A stretch of 64,000 bases of DNA from Paraeggerthella hongkongensis (GCF_003726035.1 NZ_QICD01000010.1:21357-85356); one strand, 5' to 3'; shown: positions 55,206-64,000, numbered from the stretch's first letter. Translations and numbers: made by a program. The notes: generated by a model not told the origin, from the sequence alone.

Positions 55206-56466
55206 GCTGAGCCTCCGTCCCCTTGACCGGAATGCTGGCCGTCACGCGGAACCCGCCGCCTGCGGCATTGCCCGCCGAGAACGCGCCCCCTAAAAGATGA
55301 ACGCGTTCGGACATTCCCGCGATGCCATGCCCCGCCCCGTCAGCAGCCTGGGGAAGACCCTCGCGCGGCGCAAGCGCGCCTACAGCGGGATCGAACCCGC
55401 GTCCGTCGTCCTTCACCGTCAGGCGCGCCTGTCCGTCCTCGATCGCAAGGCGAATCAAAACCTCGCGGGCGCCCGCATGCCTGACTATATTGGTTGCCGC
55501 TTCTCGCGCTATGCCGAACAAGGCCATGTCGACGTGCGCAGGAACGCCGGTGCGGTCGTAACCCGCAGCGTCGAGGCCCACCGAAAGCCCCGCGTCGCGC
55601 AGGTACGCAGCCAAGTCCTCCAGCCGATCCGTTCCCGATGCCGGCGCCGTTTCAGCCGTCTCGTCGCCGTGCCGCAGCACCCCGATCATGCTGCGAATGT
55701 CGTCGAGCGCCGTTTTAGCCGTGGCCCGCACCGTGGCAATGGCCTCCTTCGCCGCCGCAGGATCCACGTCGATCAAGCGTTCGGCAGCAGCGGCCTGAAT
55801 GCTCACGGCCGACAACGAATGAGCAGTGATGTCGTGAACCTCGCGCGCAATGCGCACGCGCTCCTCCTCCACGCGACGCGCAGCCTCCTCCTCGCGCGAG
55901 CGCTCCGCTTCGAGCGCCCGTTGCTCGGTAGCTTCGACGTACGCGCGATGCGTGCGGTACGCATAGCCCGCAAGGGCGGCGGCCAGTACCAGCGCGATGT
56001 TCTGGAACCGCGTGAAAAACGTCAGGCTGGCGGTGCGCGAGGGCGCGTCCATCAGCAACAACCCCGCAACCGCCGCAAGCGCCGCAAGCGCCGCCTCTGC
56101 ACGGCCGCGCTCGTTGGCTATGGTGTACACCGCTATCACGGGCCCCACCACGGTCAAGGAAAACCCGCTGAACGCATTCTGCAATCCAAGAAACGACACG
56201 AAGCAGAACAGGAACACGGGCCAGGGAAAGCGCCGGCGCAAAACCAGCGGCAACGTGGTGATGGCAAGCGCCACGAACACCTGCATGTTCGGCACCACGT
56301 TCACCGTTCCCAAATACTGCCGCAGCGCCAGATCGGGAATCACAATAGACGAAGCCGTCAGCATGAGCTGGGCGCCCCCGAACAGAAACGCCAGCAAGGC
56401 GACCGCTGCGTCAATGCCCCAATCGCGAGGCGTCATCGAACGATTATGCACTAGATAGTTGTCCAT
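55198..56466 (-). CDS. Sensor histidine kinase (HisKA_3/DesK-LiaS type)
   Basis: A 422-residue membrane kinase with six hydrophobic segments (about residues 15-165), a coiled region rich in Glu/Arg, the dimerisation/phospho-His helix with the His in REVHDITAHSLSAVSIQAAA, and an HATPase domain with REAATNIVRHAGA and VKDDGRGF plus a GHGIAGM loop. A second ATG 9 bases upstream and a later one at 56436 are alternatives; GGAA precedes 56466. It phosphorylates the overlapping downstream regulator. The signal is unknown; the membrane domain lacks an obvious extracytoplasmic sensor. Confidence 0.9.
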   Translation of the reverse strand: MDNYLVHNRSMTPRDWGIDAAVALLAFLFGGAQLMLTASSIVIPDLALRQYLGTVNVVPNMQVFVALAITTLPLVLRRRFPWPVFLFCFVSFLGLQNAFSGFSLTVVGPVIAVYTIANERGRAEAALAALAAVAGLLLMDAPSRTASLTFFTRFQNIALVLAAALAGYAYRTHRAYVEATEQRALEAERSREEEAARRVEEERVRIAREVHDITAHSLSAVSIQAAAAERLIDVDPAAAKEAIATVRATAKTALDDIRSMIGVLRHGDETAETAPASGTDRLEDLAAYLRDAGLSVGLDAAGYDRTGVPAHVDMALFGIAREAATNIVRHAGAREVLIRLAIEDGQARLTVKDDGRGFDPAVGALAPREGLPQAADGAGHGIAGMSERVHLLGGAFSAGNAAGGGFRVTASIPVKGTEAQHE

Positions 56467-56536
56467 GCGTTCCATACTACGCGACCTTGAACACGCGCGC
56501 CATACACCAGCAGGCGTATTGCAGGGAACAAAACGA

Positions 56537-58234
56537 TTACGAACGCGGCGACTCCACCAAATCGATGAGCTGCTGACGCGTATGGATGCCCAGCTTGGAA
56601 TAAATATTGCGCACGTGGCTGCGAACCGTGTTTTCGGTCACGAACAGCGCTTCGGCAATATAGGCCTTCGTGCGACCCCGTGCCAGATACACCAGCACCT
56701 CCGCCTCGCGCTCCGTCAGGCCGCCTTCCCGAGCAACGGCGGCGCAGCGCGATTCAAGCGCGCGCTCCCCTTCGGACGCCGCATCGGCCTGCGTCGCCGC
56801 AGCATCCGCCTGCGCAGCCGCAAGCGCGCCGTCGACGCGCGGGCCATCCCGACCAGCCGACTGGCTAGCCCCTTCGCGGCGACGCTTCCGATCCCGCGAG
56901 AAGAACACGAGCGCCATGCACAACGCGTACAGCACCACCACGATAATCACCAGGTAGCGCATGGTGTGCTCGCCTTCGTCGCTCGGCCCGCCTCCCGCAA
57001 CCGCCGCGGCGAACCCACCCAGCAACGCAACGACCAAGAACACGCGCGCGACGCCCATCGTCACGCCCATGAGCACGTACGGAGACACGCGCCGCACATG
57101 CGCGACTTCGGCCACCAGGTACGTGATCAAAAGCGCCACGAAGTAGTAGCTACCCAGCAAGAGCATATAGAACACCAGGTTGTACGTTTCGCTGAGAAAC
57201 GGGAGAAACACCAACATGGCAGCCAACACCGGCATGATAACGCGCGACACCGTAGACACCTTCGGCATGCGGTGCATCACGAACACGACGAAGCAAAACA
57301 CGATGATCGCGCCCACGATGGCCCCGGACGACACCTTGCCGGAGCCTTCGAAATCAAGGGACCCCGTCAACATGAAACTGTTCAAAAGCCCGATGACGGC
57401 TTCCAGCACGAAAAACGCCACTACGGAATCGCCCAACTCCAAAAACGCATCACGATACGCGGCAAACCGCGTGCGGAGAGAAGCCTTGTCCTGGCCGCCC
57501 GCGCCTGCGCCCGCGCCTGCTCCTGCATCCGCATTGACGAACGCGGGAGCGCCCTCGCCCTGCTCGCACGCACGCGCATCGCCCGCGCCGGCATCGGCGC
57601 CCGCGAGCGGCGCACCCTCGGCGCACGCGTGCGGCAGCACACGACGGACGAACCGTGCGCACAGCGCCGCTATCACAAGCAACACGCAACTCAATTTCAT
57701 CTGCACGTCAGGATCAAGCGGCGTCAGCCCGGCTGAAACCACCACGTTCAACAGCATGCCCAACGCAATTTGCGTAACAATTACGCTCGGCTTTTCCGCT
57801 GAGAACACTTCGATCCAAAACAGCGAAAGCATCACCGACCCTGCGCCGTACAGTACGCCCGGAACCAGCAGGGCCATGTCAGCAGGGAGCGAAAGGACCA
57901 CCCCCGCAAGGGCGGCAGCGTTGGCGGCAATCAGAAGCCCCGTCGGCAACACGTAGGGCATAGAGAACGCCTTGAGCCGACCGGTCAAAGCCAGCAGCAC
58001 GGCGATACCCGCGCACACGACCACCGAGCACGCCACCACCACGTTGAAGAACAGGTCGGGAACGAACAGAAACGGCGACTTCACGAACGCGAAGGCCGAG
58101 AGGTAGGCGCTGGAATTCACGCCGCGATACAATCCGAAGCCTGCGACGATCGCAGCGGAAAGCACGAAAGAACGCACGCTCGCGCGTGACGAATGCGTTT
58201 CTTTTCCCCGGCTTCTCTCCCTCATGCTCTGCAT
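56537..58234 (-). CDS. Membrane-bound LuxR-family regulator (paired with 58431 reductase)
   Basis: A 565-residue protein with about twelve hydrophobic segments (residues 20-460) and a C-terminal LuxR HTH (about 502-560: LTEREAEVLVYLARGRTKAY, then TENTVRSHVRNIYSKLGI). Unusual features are two low-complexity stretches: an Ala/Gly/Asp-rich loop of about 45 residues between helices six and seven, and an Ala/Gln/Asp-rich linker before the HTH. The start at 58234 (MQSMRERS) is tentative; ATG 58225 is equally possible and neither has a strong ribosome-binding site. It is divergent from the flavin reductase at 58431. Confidence 0.85.
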   Translation of the reverse strand: MQSMRERSRGKETHSSRASVRSFVLSAAIVAGFGLYRGVNSSAYLSAFAFVKSPFLFVPDLFFNVVVACSVVVCAGIAVLLALTGRLKAFSMPYVLPTGLLIAANAAALAGVVLSLPADMALLVPGVLYGAGSVMLSLFWIEVFSAEKPSVIVTQIALGMLLNVVVSAGLTPLDPDVQMKLSCVLLVIAALCARFVRRVLPHACAEGAPLAGADAGAGDARACEQGEGAPAFVNADAGAGAGAGAGGQDKASLRTRFAAYRDAFLELGDSVVAFFVLEAVIGLLNSFMLTGSLDFEGSGKVSSGAIVGAIIVFCFVVFVMHRMPKVSTVSRVIMPVLAAMLVFLPFLSETYNLVFYMLLLGSYYFVALLITYLVAEVAHVRRVSPYVLMGVTMGVARVFLVVALLGGFAAAVAGGGPSDEGEHTMRYLVIIVVVLYALCMALVFFSRDRKRRREGASQSAGRDGPRVDGALAAAQADAAATQADAASEGERALESRCAAVAREGGLTEREAEVLVYLARGRTKAYIAEALFVTENTVRSHVRNIYSKLGIHTRQQLIDLVESPRS

Positions 58235-58430
58235 GATACGGTATGGGCAGCCTTCCCACCAGCAGAAATTCAAGCCCTCCCACAATATAGTCCGAAACGG
58301 ACGGTGACGGAACAAGCCGGCATCCGTATGGTGAACCCCGTCGCACAGCAACAGCGACGCATAACAGGAGGAGCCGCAGCCAGCCGAAACCATGTTCGGC
58401 ACGGGATGCGGCCAAAGGAGGGAGACCATC
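58235..58430. promoter_or_regulatory. Divergent promoter region, LuxR 56537 / flavin reductase 58431
   Basis: A 196 bp gap with inverted repeats GTCCG-AAA-CGGAC (58290-58302) and GTCGC...GCGAC (about 58350-58370), and AGGAGGG before the reductase ATG. It contains the operator candidates for the LuxR protein. Confidence 0.45.
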
Positions 58431-59924
58431 ATGGAAACAAACATGAATCGTCGTAATTTCTTGAAGGCGGCCATCGCCTCGGGCGCCGTCATCGCCGCCG
58501 GCGGCGCGCTGGCCGGCTGCGCCAGCAACAACACGGCAAGCAGCGGCACCGGTACGGAGAACGTGGTGGGCACCGCCCCCGTTTCGTTCAGCGACGAGAC
58601 GGACGTGCTCATCCTGGGCACGGGCATTGCCGGCATGTCGGCAGCCATGGATCCGGTGGAAGCCGGCCTCAAGGTCATGCTGGTGGACAAGCTGGAGCGC
58701 GTGGGCGGCGAGAGCTTCATTGCCTGCGGCGTCATGAACGTGGCGGGCTCGAAAATGCAGAAAGACGCCGGCATTCCGGGCGACCCCGAGGAAAAGTGGC
58801 AGAAGTTTCTGCCCATCCTTGAGAAAAAGGGCGAAACGGACGACATGGACTACAAGCATGACGTCTACCTCTGCCAAACCGAATGGGCCGACCGCGTAGC
58901 CGCCGACTACGGCGCGGTGTTCCAGCCTATCACCGACTACATGAACACGGGCGCTCCCACGTCCATGTTGCTGCCCGGCAACGGCATCGGCGACATGCAG
59001 GCCGTGCTCACGCCGCTGCAGAAGGGCCTGGAGCAGAAAGGCGCCACGTACAAGCTGAACCTGCGCGCCACGAACTTCATCGTCGACGGCGAGGGCGCTC
59101 CCATCGGCGTGCGCTTCAACGACGAGAAGAACGGCAAGACCGTCGATATCAAGGCGAAGAAGATCATCGTGGCCACCGGCGGGTTCTCCTGCAACCAGGA
59201 AATGGTTGCCACGTACCTGCCCAGCCAGTCGCGCCTGGGGCCGCTGACGGTCAACTCCATGGGTGAGGGCCACCAGATGTGCAAGGCGCTGGGCGGCGTG
59301 TACACGCACATGGACATGGAAGCGAACCGCATGAGCGACCTGGCGCAGGTGACCGTCTGGGGCTACTTCTCCCCGCAGGTGCAGGTGACCCCGCAGGGAC
59401 GCCGCTTTATCAAGGAAGACCAGAGCCACGACTCCCCCGACGTTGCCGTCAAGCAGGGCCTGGGCTTCTGGTGGACCATCTTCGACAACCAGGCCATCAA
59501 CAGCAGCCAGAAGTGGAACGTCGAGCTGAACATGAAGGGCAACGCCGACCGCCTGGTGGGCCCCTTCAACACGCTGGAAGAGCTGGCCGCGGCAATGGAC
59601 GTGCCGGCCTCCAACCTGGTGGAGACGTTCGCCCGCTATGACGAACTGGTGGCAGCCGGCGAAGACGCCGACTTCGGCAAGAAGCTGTTCTTGCAGTCGC
59701 TGTCCGCCCCGTATTACGCCATGAAGCACTTCCCCTACCGCTACAAGACCCACGGCGGCATGAAGATCACCACCAACAGCCAGCTTGCGGACAAGGACGG
59801 CAACCCCATCCCCAACGTGTACTGCTGCGGATCCACCGTTGCCGACAGCGGCAGCGACCTGTCCCCCAATGCCGGCAGCGGCTTGATCAGCGGCAAAGCC
59901 GTCGTGGAAGCCCTGAAGGCGTAG
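58431..59924 (+). CDS. FAD-dependent reductase (fumarate-reductase-like flavoprotein), Tat lipoprotein
   Basis: A 497-residue extracytoplasmic flavoprotein. Twin arginines at 7-8 and Cys30 in GALAGC indicate Tat export and lipid anchoring. FAD motif LILGTGIAGMSAAMDPVEAG starts near residue 58, and a conserved region GGESFIACGVMNVAGSK follows. The C-terminal active-site region reads YRYKTHGGMKI, keeping a His-Gly-Gly that resembles the fumarate-reductase HxxGG, and ends VYCCGSTVADSGSDLSPNAG. The substrate is unknown. It is closely related to the convergent gene at 60087 and divergent from LuxR 56537. GGAGGG precedes the ATG. Confidence 0.9.
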   Translation: METNMNRRNFLKAAIASGAVIAAGGALAGCASNNTASSGTGTENVVGTAPVSFSDETDVLILGTGIAGMSAAMDPVEAGLKVMLVDKLERVGGESFIACGVMNVAGSKMQKDAGIPGDPEEKWQKFLPILEKKGETDDMDYKHDVYLCQTEWADRVAADYGAVFQPITDYMNTGAPTSMLLPGNGIGDMQAVLTPLQKGLEQKGATYKLNLRATNFIVDGEGAPIGVRFNDEKNGKTVDIKAKKIIVATGGFSCNQEMVATYLPSQSRLGPLTVNSMGEGHQMCKALGGVYTHMDMEANRMSDLAQVTVWGYFSPQVQVTPQGRRFIKEDQSHDSPDVAVKQGLGFWWTIFDNQAINSSQKWNVELNMKGNADRLVGPFNTLEELAAAMDVPASNLVETFARYDELVAAGEDADFGKKLFLQSLSAPYYAMKHFPYRYKTHGGMKITTNSQLADKDGNPIPNVYCCGSTVADSGSDLSPNAGSGLISGKAVVEALKA

Positions 59925-59948
59925 TCTGATTCACACCCCTCCCTCGGA

Positions 59949-59983
59949 AAGGGCTCGAGCCGTGCGGTTCGAGCCCTTCTTTT
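59949..59983 (+). terminator. Terminator after flavin reductase 58431
   Basis: A perfect 10 bp stem AAGGGCTCGA/TCGAGCCCTT with a 10-base loop followed by CTTTTC, 24 bases after the stop. Confidence 0.85.
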
Positions 59984-60086
59984 CAATCGAGCAAGACGGG
60001 GGAAACCGGGCGCCGCCCGCGCAAACTGCCGCGCGGGGCGCACTGCACGTTCGACGCACCGCCCGCGCGGCGCGAAGCCCCGGCGT

Positions 60087-61601
60087 TTAGCGCGCTGCCT
60101 CGAGCGCCGACACCACAGCCTCGCCCACCAGCATGCCGAACGCGCCGTTCGAGGCCAGGCCCTCTCCTCCGTTCGCAGCCACCGACCCGCAGCAGTACAC
60201 GTTGCGGATAGAAACCCCCGAAGTGCCGGTCAGACGACCGTTTTCGTCGGTCAGCACGCCGCCTCGCGTGCGGTAGCGAACGGGAAGCTGCTTGATCGCG
60301 TAATAGGGAGCCTGCAAGCTTTTCAAATTCACCGTGCGGCCGAAATCGTCATCCTTTCCAGCCGAAACCAGTTTGTCGAAGCGTTCCATCGTAGCTTGCA
60401 GCACGTCGGCCGGAACCCCGATTGCTGCGGCAAGCTCGGCTGCGTCGTCGCAGGGCCCCACCAAACGTTTCGCGTATTTACTGGTCATCTGAGCGGCACT
60501 GCGAGACTGAGACCCGTCGCTTATCCGCTTGTCGAACACCGTCCACCAGTACCCGCGATCCTGGCTGAAGCACGCGTTCGCCGGCGCGTTCACGTCGTCC
60601 TCGCGCGCGAAGCGACGCCCCTGCGCATCCACGATCAGCGTGGGAGCGAACATACCCCAGGCCGACACCTGCGGCAAATCGCTGGTCAAAGGCAGGGTCC
60701 CGTCCATGCCCGACAGCTGCCCGCCGGCCCGTCGGCACAACTCCTGGCCTTCTCCCATGGAAGCGTACGTGAAGCAACCCACCCTGAGCAGCGCGGGGGC
60801 ATGAGCGCTCACCAACGGCTGACTGCTGGCAAACCCACCGGTGGCGACCACCACCACTCCAGCCCGAACGTCGATCACCGAACCGCTCTCTTCCACGAAA
60901 AAGCGCATGCCGCACACCACCGCGCTCTCATCCAAGATAAACGCGACCGCGCGGTACCCCGTCTGGAACGCCGCGCCCTTGCTCGACAAGCCATCGCGCA
61001 GGGGAACCATGACGGACTGCATGTCGCCCAGGCCGTTTTTCGGCAGCATGACAGCGTCGTTAACGCCCTCTTTCCCGTAGGTGGACGGATCGGCAAACTG
61101 CGCACCGTAGCTATCGGACAGACGGTCGACCCATCTCGGGGCGGCTAGGTACAACGATTTCGCGAAATCGAGATTGCCAACGCCTGCAGCGGAAAGCTCT
61201 TTTTTGCGAGCGGGCCAGGCATCTTCGGCGCTTTGCGCGAAACCCGCTTTCTTCTGCAGCTTGCTGCCAGCCACGTGCATGATGCCGTCCGCATCGTAGC
61301 TTTCGCCCCCCAGCAAGCTCAACTTGTCAACCACCATCACCTTGTAGCCAGCCTCAGCAGGGGCCATGGCCGCAGACAAACCGGAAACGCCGCTGCCCAC
61401 GACCAGCACGTCAACCGAGTTAGAAAAGGAAACGGGCGGCTGCGCCACCACCGTGGAAACCTGCGACGCACCATCGGAATCGGCCGAAGGCACCAGCGTG
61501 TTCGATATATGCTCGACCGACGAGCATGCCCCCAGCATGCCCCCAGCGGCAAACGCGGTAGCGGAAAGGCCCGCAAGCTTGAAAAAGGCACGGCGCTCCA
61601 T
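60087..61601 (-). CDS. FAD-dependent reductase paralogue, Tat lipoprotein
   Basis: A 504-residue flavoprotein paralogous along its whole length to 58431 (shared PVSFS, GGES, HVAGSK, NVYCCGS blocks). Twin arginines at 3-4 and Cys26 in LGAC suggest a Tat lipoprotein; the n-region is very short. The FAD motif is LVVGSGVSGLSAAMAPAEAG. At the position of the THGG motif it has TRGG, so the His is replaced by Arg. It has no adjacent LuxR regulator; upstream on the same strand are nadE, hypB and hypA (142 bp from nadE). AAGGAG supports the start at 61601. It may act on a different substrate from 58431. Confidence 0.9.
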   Translation of the reverse strand: MERRAFFKLAGLSATAFAAGGMLGACSSVEHISNTLVPSADSDGASQVSTVVAQPPVSFSNSVDVLVVGSGVSGLSAAMAPAEAGYKVMVVDKLSLLGGESYDADGIMHVAGSKLQKKAGFAQSAEDAWPARKKELSAAGVGNLDFAKSLYLAAPRWVDRLSDSYGAQFADPSTYGKEGVNDAVMLPKNGLGDMQSVMVPLRDGLSSKGAAFQTGYRAVAFILDESAVVCGMRFFVEESGSVIDVRAGVVVVATGGFASSQPLVSAHAPALLRVGCFTYASMGEGQELCRRAGGQLSGMDGTLPLTSDLPQVSAWGMFAPTLIVDAQGRRFAREDDVNAPANACFSQDRGYWWTVFDKRISDGSQSRSAAQMTSKYAKRLVGPCDDAAELAAAIGVPADVLQATMERFDKLVSAGKDDDFGRTVNLKSLQAPYYAIKQLPVRYRTRGGVLTDENGRLTGTSGVSIRNVYCCGSVAANGGEGLASNGAFGMLVGEAVVSALEAAR

Positions 61602-61743
61602 GCAGCAGGCTCCTTCGTTTCGAGATAAAAGCGCGAATCGCCTCCGAGTATAGTGAGGCCGCGTTCGCTTGTCGCGATATCCTTGCCAGCCGCCACTCAA
61701 TCTTCGCAAAGCGCAAAACGGACCGGGCGTCAAGACCGGGACG

Positions 61744-62565
61744 TCATCGCCCGTAGAACGAACCGGCAGGCGACGGAGGCTCCAACGCCCGCTTGAACGC
61801 TGTAGCACGCACCGTGGCAAGCACGCGGTCGACGTCTCCTTCGGCAAATCCCGATTCCTTGAGGGCGGCGGCATCCTGGCCATGTTCGACATGGGCCAGC
61901 AGCAGCTTGTCGAGCGTCGCGTAGTCGATCCCCATGCTTTTCTCGTCCTCTTGATCGGGCGACAGCTCCGCGCTGGGGGGCTTGGTCAGCACGCGTTCAG
62001 GGATAGGCGGAACCTGGCCGCTCGACGCAGCTTGCGCGTTGCGCCAACGAGACGCCGCGTACACGTCGGTCTTGTACAGGCCGCCCAAAGGAGCGAACGC
62101 GCCGGCCATGTCGCCGTACAGCGTGGAGTAGCCCATCATGGCCTCGCTCTTGTTGCCCGTGTTCACCAGCATCCAGCCATGCGCGTTCGAAAGCGCCATC
62201 AAGCACGTCATACGGCAGCGAGCCTGGGTGTTTTCAGCTGCAAGGCCCCGCAGCTCCCCTCCGCAGGCCTCGGCAAGCGCGCGCTCGAAAGCCTCGTACG
62301 GCTCGCAAACGGACACGACGCGCGCCTCCATCCCTAGATTGGACGCAAGCTCCTGGGCGTCTTCAAGAGAATGCGGCGTCGAGTACGGCCCCGGCAGCAG
62401 CACGCCGTGAACGCGTCCGGCACCGAACGCGTCTGCGCACATCACGGCCACCAGCGCGGAGTCTATGCCGCCCGAAAGACCTATGACCACATCGGAAAAG
62501 CCCGCGTCCTCCACGTACTCCTTCAGAGCCTTGACGCAAAAACGATACTGTTCGTCGGTTTTCAT
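61744..62565 (-). CDS. nadE: NAD+ synthase, ammonia-dependent
   Basis: Converts nicotinate adenine dinucleotide to NAD+ using ATP and ammonia. The 273-residue protein has the pyrophosphatase P-loop LSGGIDSALVAV near residue 30 and NTGNKSEAMMGYSTLYGDMA, and lacks the N-terminal glutaminase domain, so it uses free ammonia. The ATG at 62565 (MKTDEQYRF) is preferred to the upstream open frame; AAAGGG lies before it. It is in the same direction as hypB (104 bp upstream) and the flavin reductase downstream. Confidence 0.95.
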   Translation of the reverse strand: MKTDEQYRFCVKALKEYVEDAGFSDVVIGLSGGIDSALVAVMCADAFGAGRVHGVLLPGPYSTPHSLEDAQELASNLGMEARVVSVCEPYEAFERALAEACGGELRGLAAENTQARCRMTCLMALSNAHGWMLVNTGNKSEAMMGYSTLYGDMAGAFAPLGGLYKTDVYAASRWRNAQAASSGQVPPIPERVLTKPPSAELSPDQEDEKSMGIDYATLDKLLLAHVEHGQDAAALKESGFAEGDVDRVLATVRATAFKRALEPPSPAGSFYGR

Positions 62566-62669
62566 GATGACAACCCTTTCATCCGCGCTTGTCCGCCCAG
62601 TATGAAAGCCCTTTGTTACATCGGTGTTGCCAACTTCCGAACCAGGGCGGCACGTCCCGAAAAGAGCGC

Positions 62670-63323
62670 TTATTGGATTTCGCGGATCCGATTCGCCAGC
62701 CATTCGGCCCATTCCTCCACGCCATCGCCCTTCGTAGCGGCAATTGGGAAGATGGGAGCGCGCGGATTCAGCTGCTTCACGGACGCTTCGAACGCGTCGC
62801 GGTCGAAGTTGAACACGGGCAGCGTGTCCACCTTGTTGAGGACCACCGCTTCCGCCGCCTGGAACACGCCCGGGTACTTGAGGGGCTTGTCATCGCCTTC
62901 GGGTACCGACAAGATCATGGCCTTCATGTTCTCGCCCAGGTCGAAATCGGTCGGGCACACCAGGTTGCCCACGTTCTCCACGATGATGAGGTCCAAACGC
63001 TCCAGGTCAAGCACGTCGACGGCGCGCTTGATCATGGCGCTTTCCAGATGGCACGCACCGCCCGTGTTGATCTGCACGGCCGCAATGCCCTGCGCCTTGA
63101 TCTTCTCGGCGTCGACATTGCTGGCGATGTCGCCCTCGATGACCGCAATGTTGAACTCGTCGCGCAAGGCGTCGATAGTAGCCAAGATGGTGGATGTTTT
63201 GCCCGATCCGGGGCTGGCAAGCAGATCGAGCACGAACACGTGGTTCTCAGCGAAGCGCCGGCGAAGGTCAGCTGCCAGCTGGTCGTTTTTGTCGAGGATG
63301 GGTTGCTTCATATCAATCTGCAT
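62670..63323 (-). CDS. hypB: Hydrogenase/urease nickel incorporation GTPase HypB
   Basis: A GTPase that helps insert nickel into [NiFe]-hydrogenase. The 217-residue protein has the P-loop LASPGSGKTSTI, the metal-site Cys-His in GGACHLESAMI, and NKVD for guanine recognition. The N-terminal His-rich nickel store of some HypB proteins is absent. The downstream partner of hypA (3 bp gap). The hydrogenase itself is not in the window. Confidence 0.97.
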   Translation of the reverse strand: MQIDMKQPILDKNDQLAADLRRRFAENHVFVLDLLASPGSGKTSTILATIDALRDEFNIAVIEGDIASNVDAEKIKAQGIAAVQINTGGACHLESAMIKRAVDVLDLERLDLIIVENVGNLVCPTDFDLGENMKAMILSVPEGDDKPLKYPGVFQAAEAVVLNKVDTLPVFNFDRDAFEASVKQLNPRAPIFPIAATKGDGVEEWAEWLANRIREIQ

Positions 63324-63326
63324 ACG

Positions 63327-63710
63327 TCACTCCTTGCCTTCCGCTTCGTCCTCTTCGCCTTCATCGGGAATATCCACTTCTATACTGTCAATTTGCAGTT
63401 CGCGACCGGCAATGAGCTTGGTCGTAAAGCTGCCGCACTCAGGGCAGAGCAGGTGGAACCTGTCATGCTCGAACTCCGTGCCGCAATCCAAGCAGCGCGA
63501 CTTCGGCTTGACCATGGTGATCTGAAGCTCAGCGCCCTGCACCATGGTGTTCTCGGACAGCGCCTCGAACGCGAACACCAGCGCGTCTTCGATGGCTTCG
63601 GTCATCTCGCCAACCGAGAGGCTGACCTTGAGCACGCTGGTAGCTCCGGCCTGCTTCGCCGACTCCTGAACCGCCTCCATCACGCCCGTCATGATCCCTA
63701 ATTCGTGCAT
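63327..63710 (-). CDS. hypA: Hydrogenase nickel chaperone HypA
   Basis: Delivers nickel with HypB. The 127-residue protein starts MHELGIM, with the nickel-binding Met1-His2-Glu3. It has a zinc site C-x2-C (CLDC) and C-x2-C (CPEC), and a short acidic C-terminal tail (EGEEDEAEGKE). AAGGAG precedes the ATG at 63710; the upstream-open frame is not conserved-looking. Confidence 0.97.
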   Translation of the reverse strand: MHELGIMTGVMEAVQESAKQAGATSVLKVSLSVGEMTEAIEDALVFAFEALSENTMVQGAELQITMVKPKSRCLDCGTEFEHDRFHLLCPECGSFTTKLIAGRELQIDSIEVDIPDEGEEDEAEGKE

Positions 63711-63825
63711 GCCGCTCCTTCGCACCTGGTTTCCGTTCATGCCCATAGTAGCCGAACGACCCCGTAGCGCGAAGCCAGGAACCGCCCCATCGGCGCGAAC
63801 GCCACTCGGAATACGCAAACGGAGG

Positions 63826-63892
63826 ATGAGACGAAGGGACGGGGTCAATGACTCGTTTTCGGCCGCAGGCCAGAAAATGAGTCATTGACCCC
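63826..63892. repeat. Truncated copy of the 82 bp palindromic repeat
   Basis: It matches 52069-52150 from ATGAGACGAAGGGACGGGG through the loop to GTCATTGACCCC, where identity stops and ATTACAG follows. The outer 15 bases of the right arm are missing. The loop sequence is the reverse complement of the other copy's. Confidence 0.85.
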
Positions 63893-64000
63893 ATTACAGT
63901 AGACGCCAGCCCGATCAGGCCGTGTTCGCGGGGCTCGGCGGCCCCGGCCAGGCGCTCGCCCAGCCAGCTTTCGCCTATCATGGACACGGCCCCATGGGCC
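63893..64000. other. Right edge, unassigned
   Basis: Both strands have open frames to the edge. On the minus strand a frame reading SMIGESWLGERLAGAAEP looks protein-like and could be the 3' end of a gene entering from outside, but it has no stop before it runs into the repeat and hypA. I make no call. Confidence 0.2.

Overview
The window is high-GC, gene-dense bacterial DNA that looks like a gut-type Eggerthellaceae genome (class Coriobacteriia, e.g. an Eggerthella/Gordonibacter relative). The reasons are the many twin-arginine lipoprotein reductases (flavin and molybdopterin types), several multi-pass membrane LuxR-type regulators divergent to those reductases, zinc-ribbon ribosomal proteins (S4, L36), a CIRCE-controlled groESL and no sign of an outer membrane. 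The species cannot be fixed from sequence reading alone. No phage, IS transposase, rRNA or CRISPR array was seen.

Layout. 1-3825: a molybdopterin oxidoreductase (cut by the left edge) with its four-cluster ferredoxin subunit, divergent from a Crp/Fnr regulator. 3841-20008: mostly housekeeping: an MFS exporter, pth, prs, glmU, nhaA, hpf, acpP, folC, the electron-bifurcating transhydrogenase pair nfnA-nfnB, corA, a family-4 uracil-DNA glycosylase and alr. 20376-34000: a respiratory and molybdenum-cofactor block. It holds a membrane LuxR regulator divergent from a DmsA-DmsB-DmsB-DmsC operon, a second molybdopterin enzyme plus ferredoxin divergent from a LysR regulator, then mogA and moeA. 33819-41776: enolase, an MqsR-like toxin with a zinc-finger/HTH/Panacea antitoxin, a lone ecfT, the infA-rpmJ-rpsM-rpsK-rpsD-rpoA-rplQ operon and two tRNAs (Gln, Lys). 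41950-51805: two mirrored cassettes, each a membrane LuxR regulator divergent from a FAD-dependent Tat-lipoprotein reductase, separated by an HD-domain protein, a putative metal exporter and a DUF2510 protein. 52227-64000: groEL/groES, a two-component system, a third LuxR/flavin-reductase pair, a convergent paralogous flavin reductase, nadE, hypB and hypA.

How the genes work together. The accessory genes describe anaerobic respiration with extracytoplasmic reductases. Molybdopterin enzymes are supported by MogA/MoeA, flavin reductases are anchored as lipoproteins, NfnAB balances NADH, NADPH and ferredoxin, and HypAB matures a nickel hydrogenase encoded elsewhere. Nearly every reductase sits back to back with its own regulator, so each substrate probably has a private sensor.

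Most notable non-coding structure. (1) A 150-176 bp inverted-repeat element is present in three copies, two of which bracket one regulator-reductase cassette in direct orientation. (2) A structured repeat of about 155 bp abuts the stop codons of prs and moeA, and paired base changes between its two copies preserve its helices. (3) An 82 bp near-perfect palindrome has a truncated second copy at 63826. One DmsB subunit has Val at a cluster-ligand Cys position, which predicts a natural [3Fe-4S] centre.
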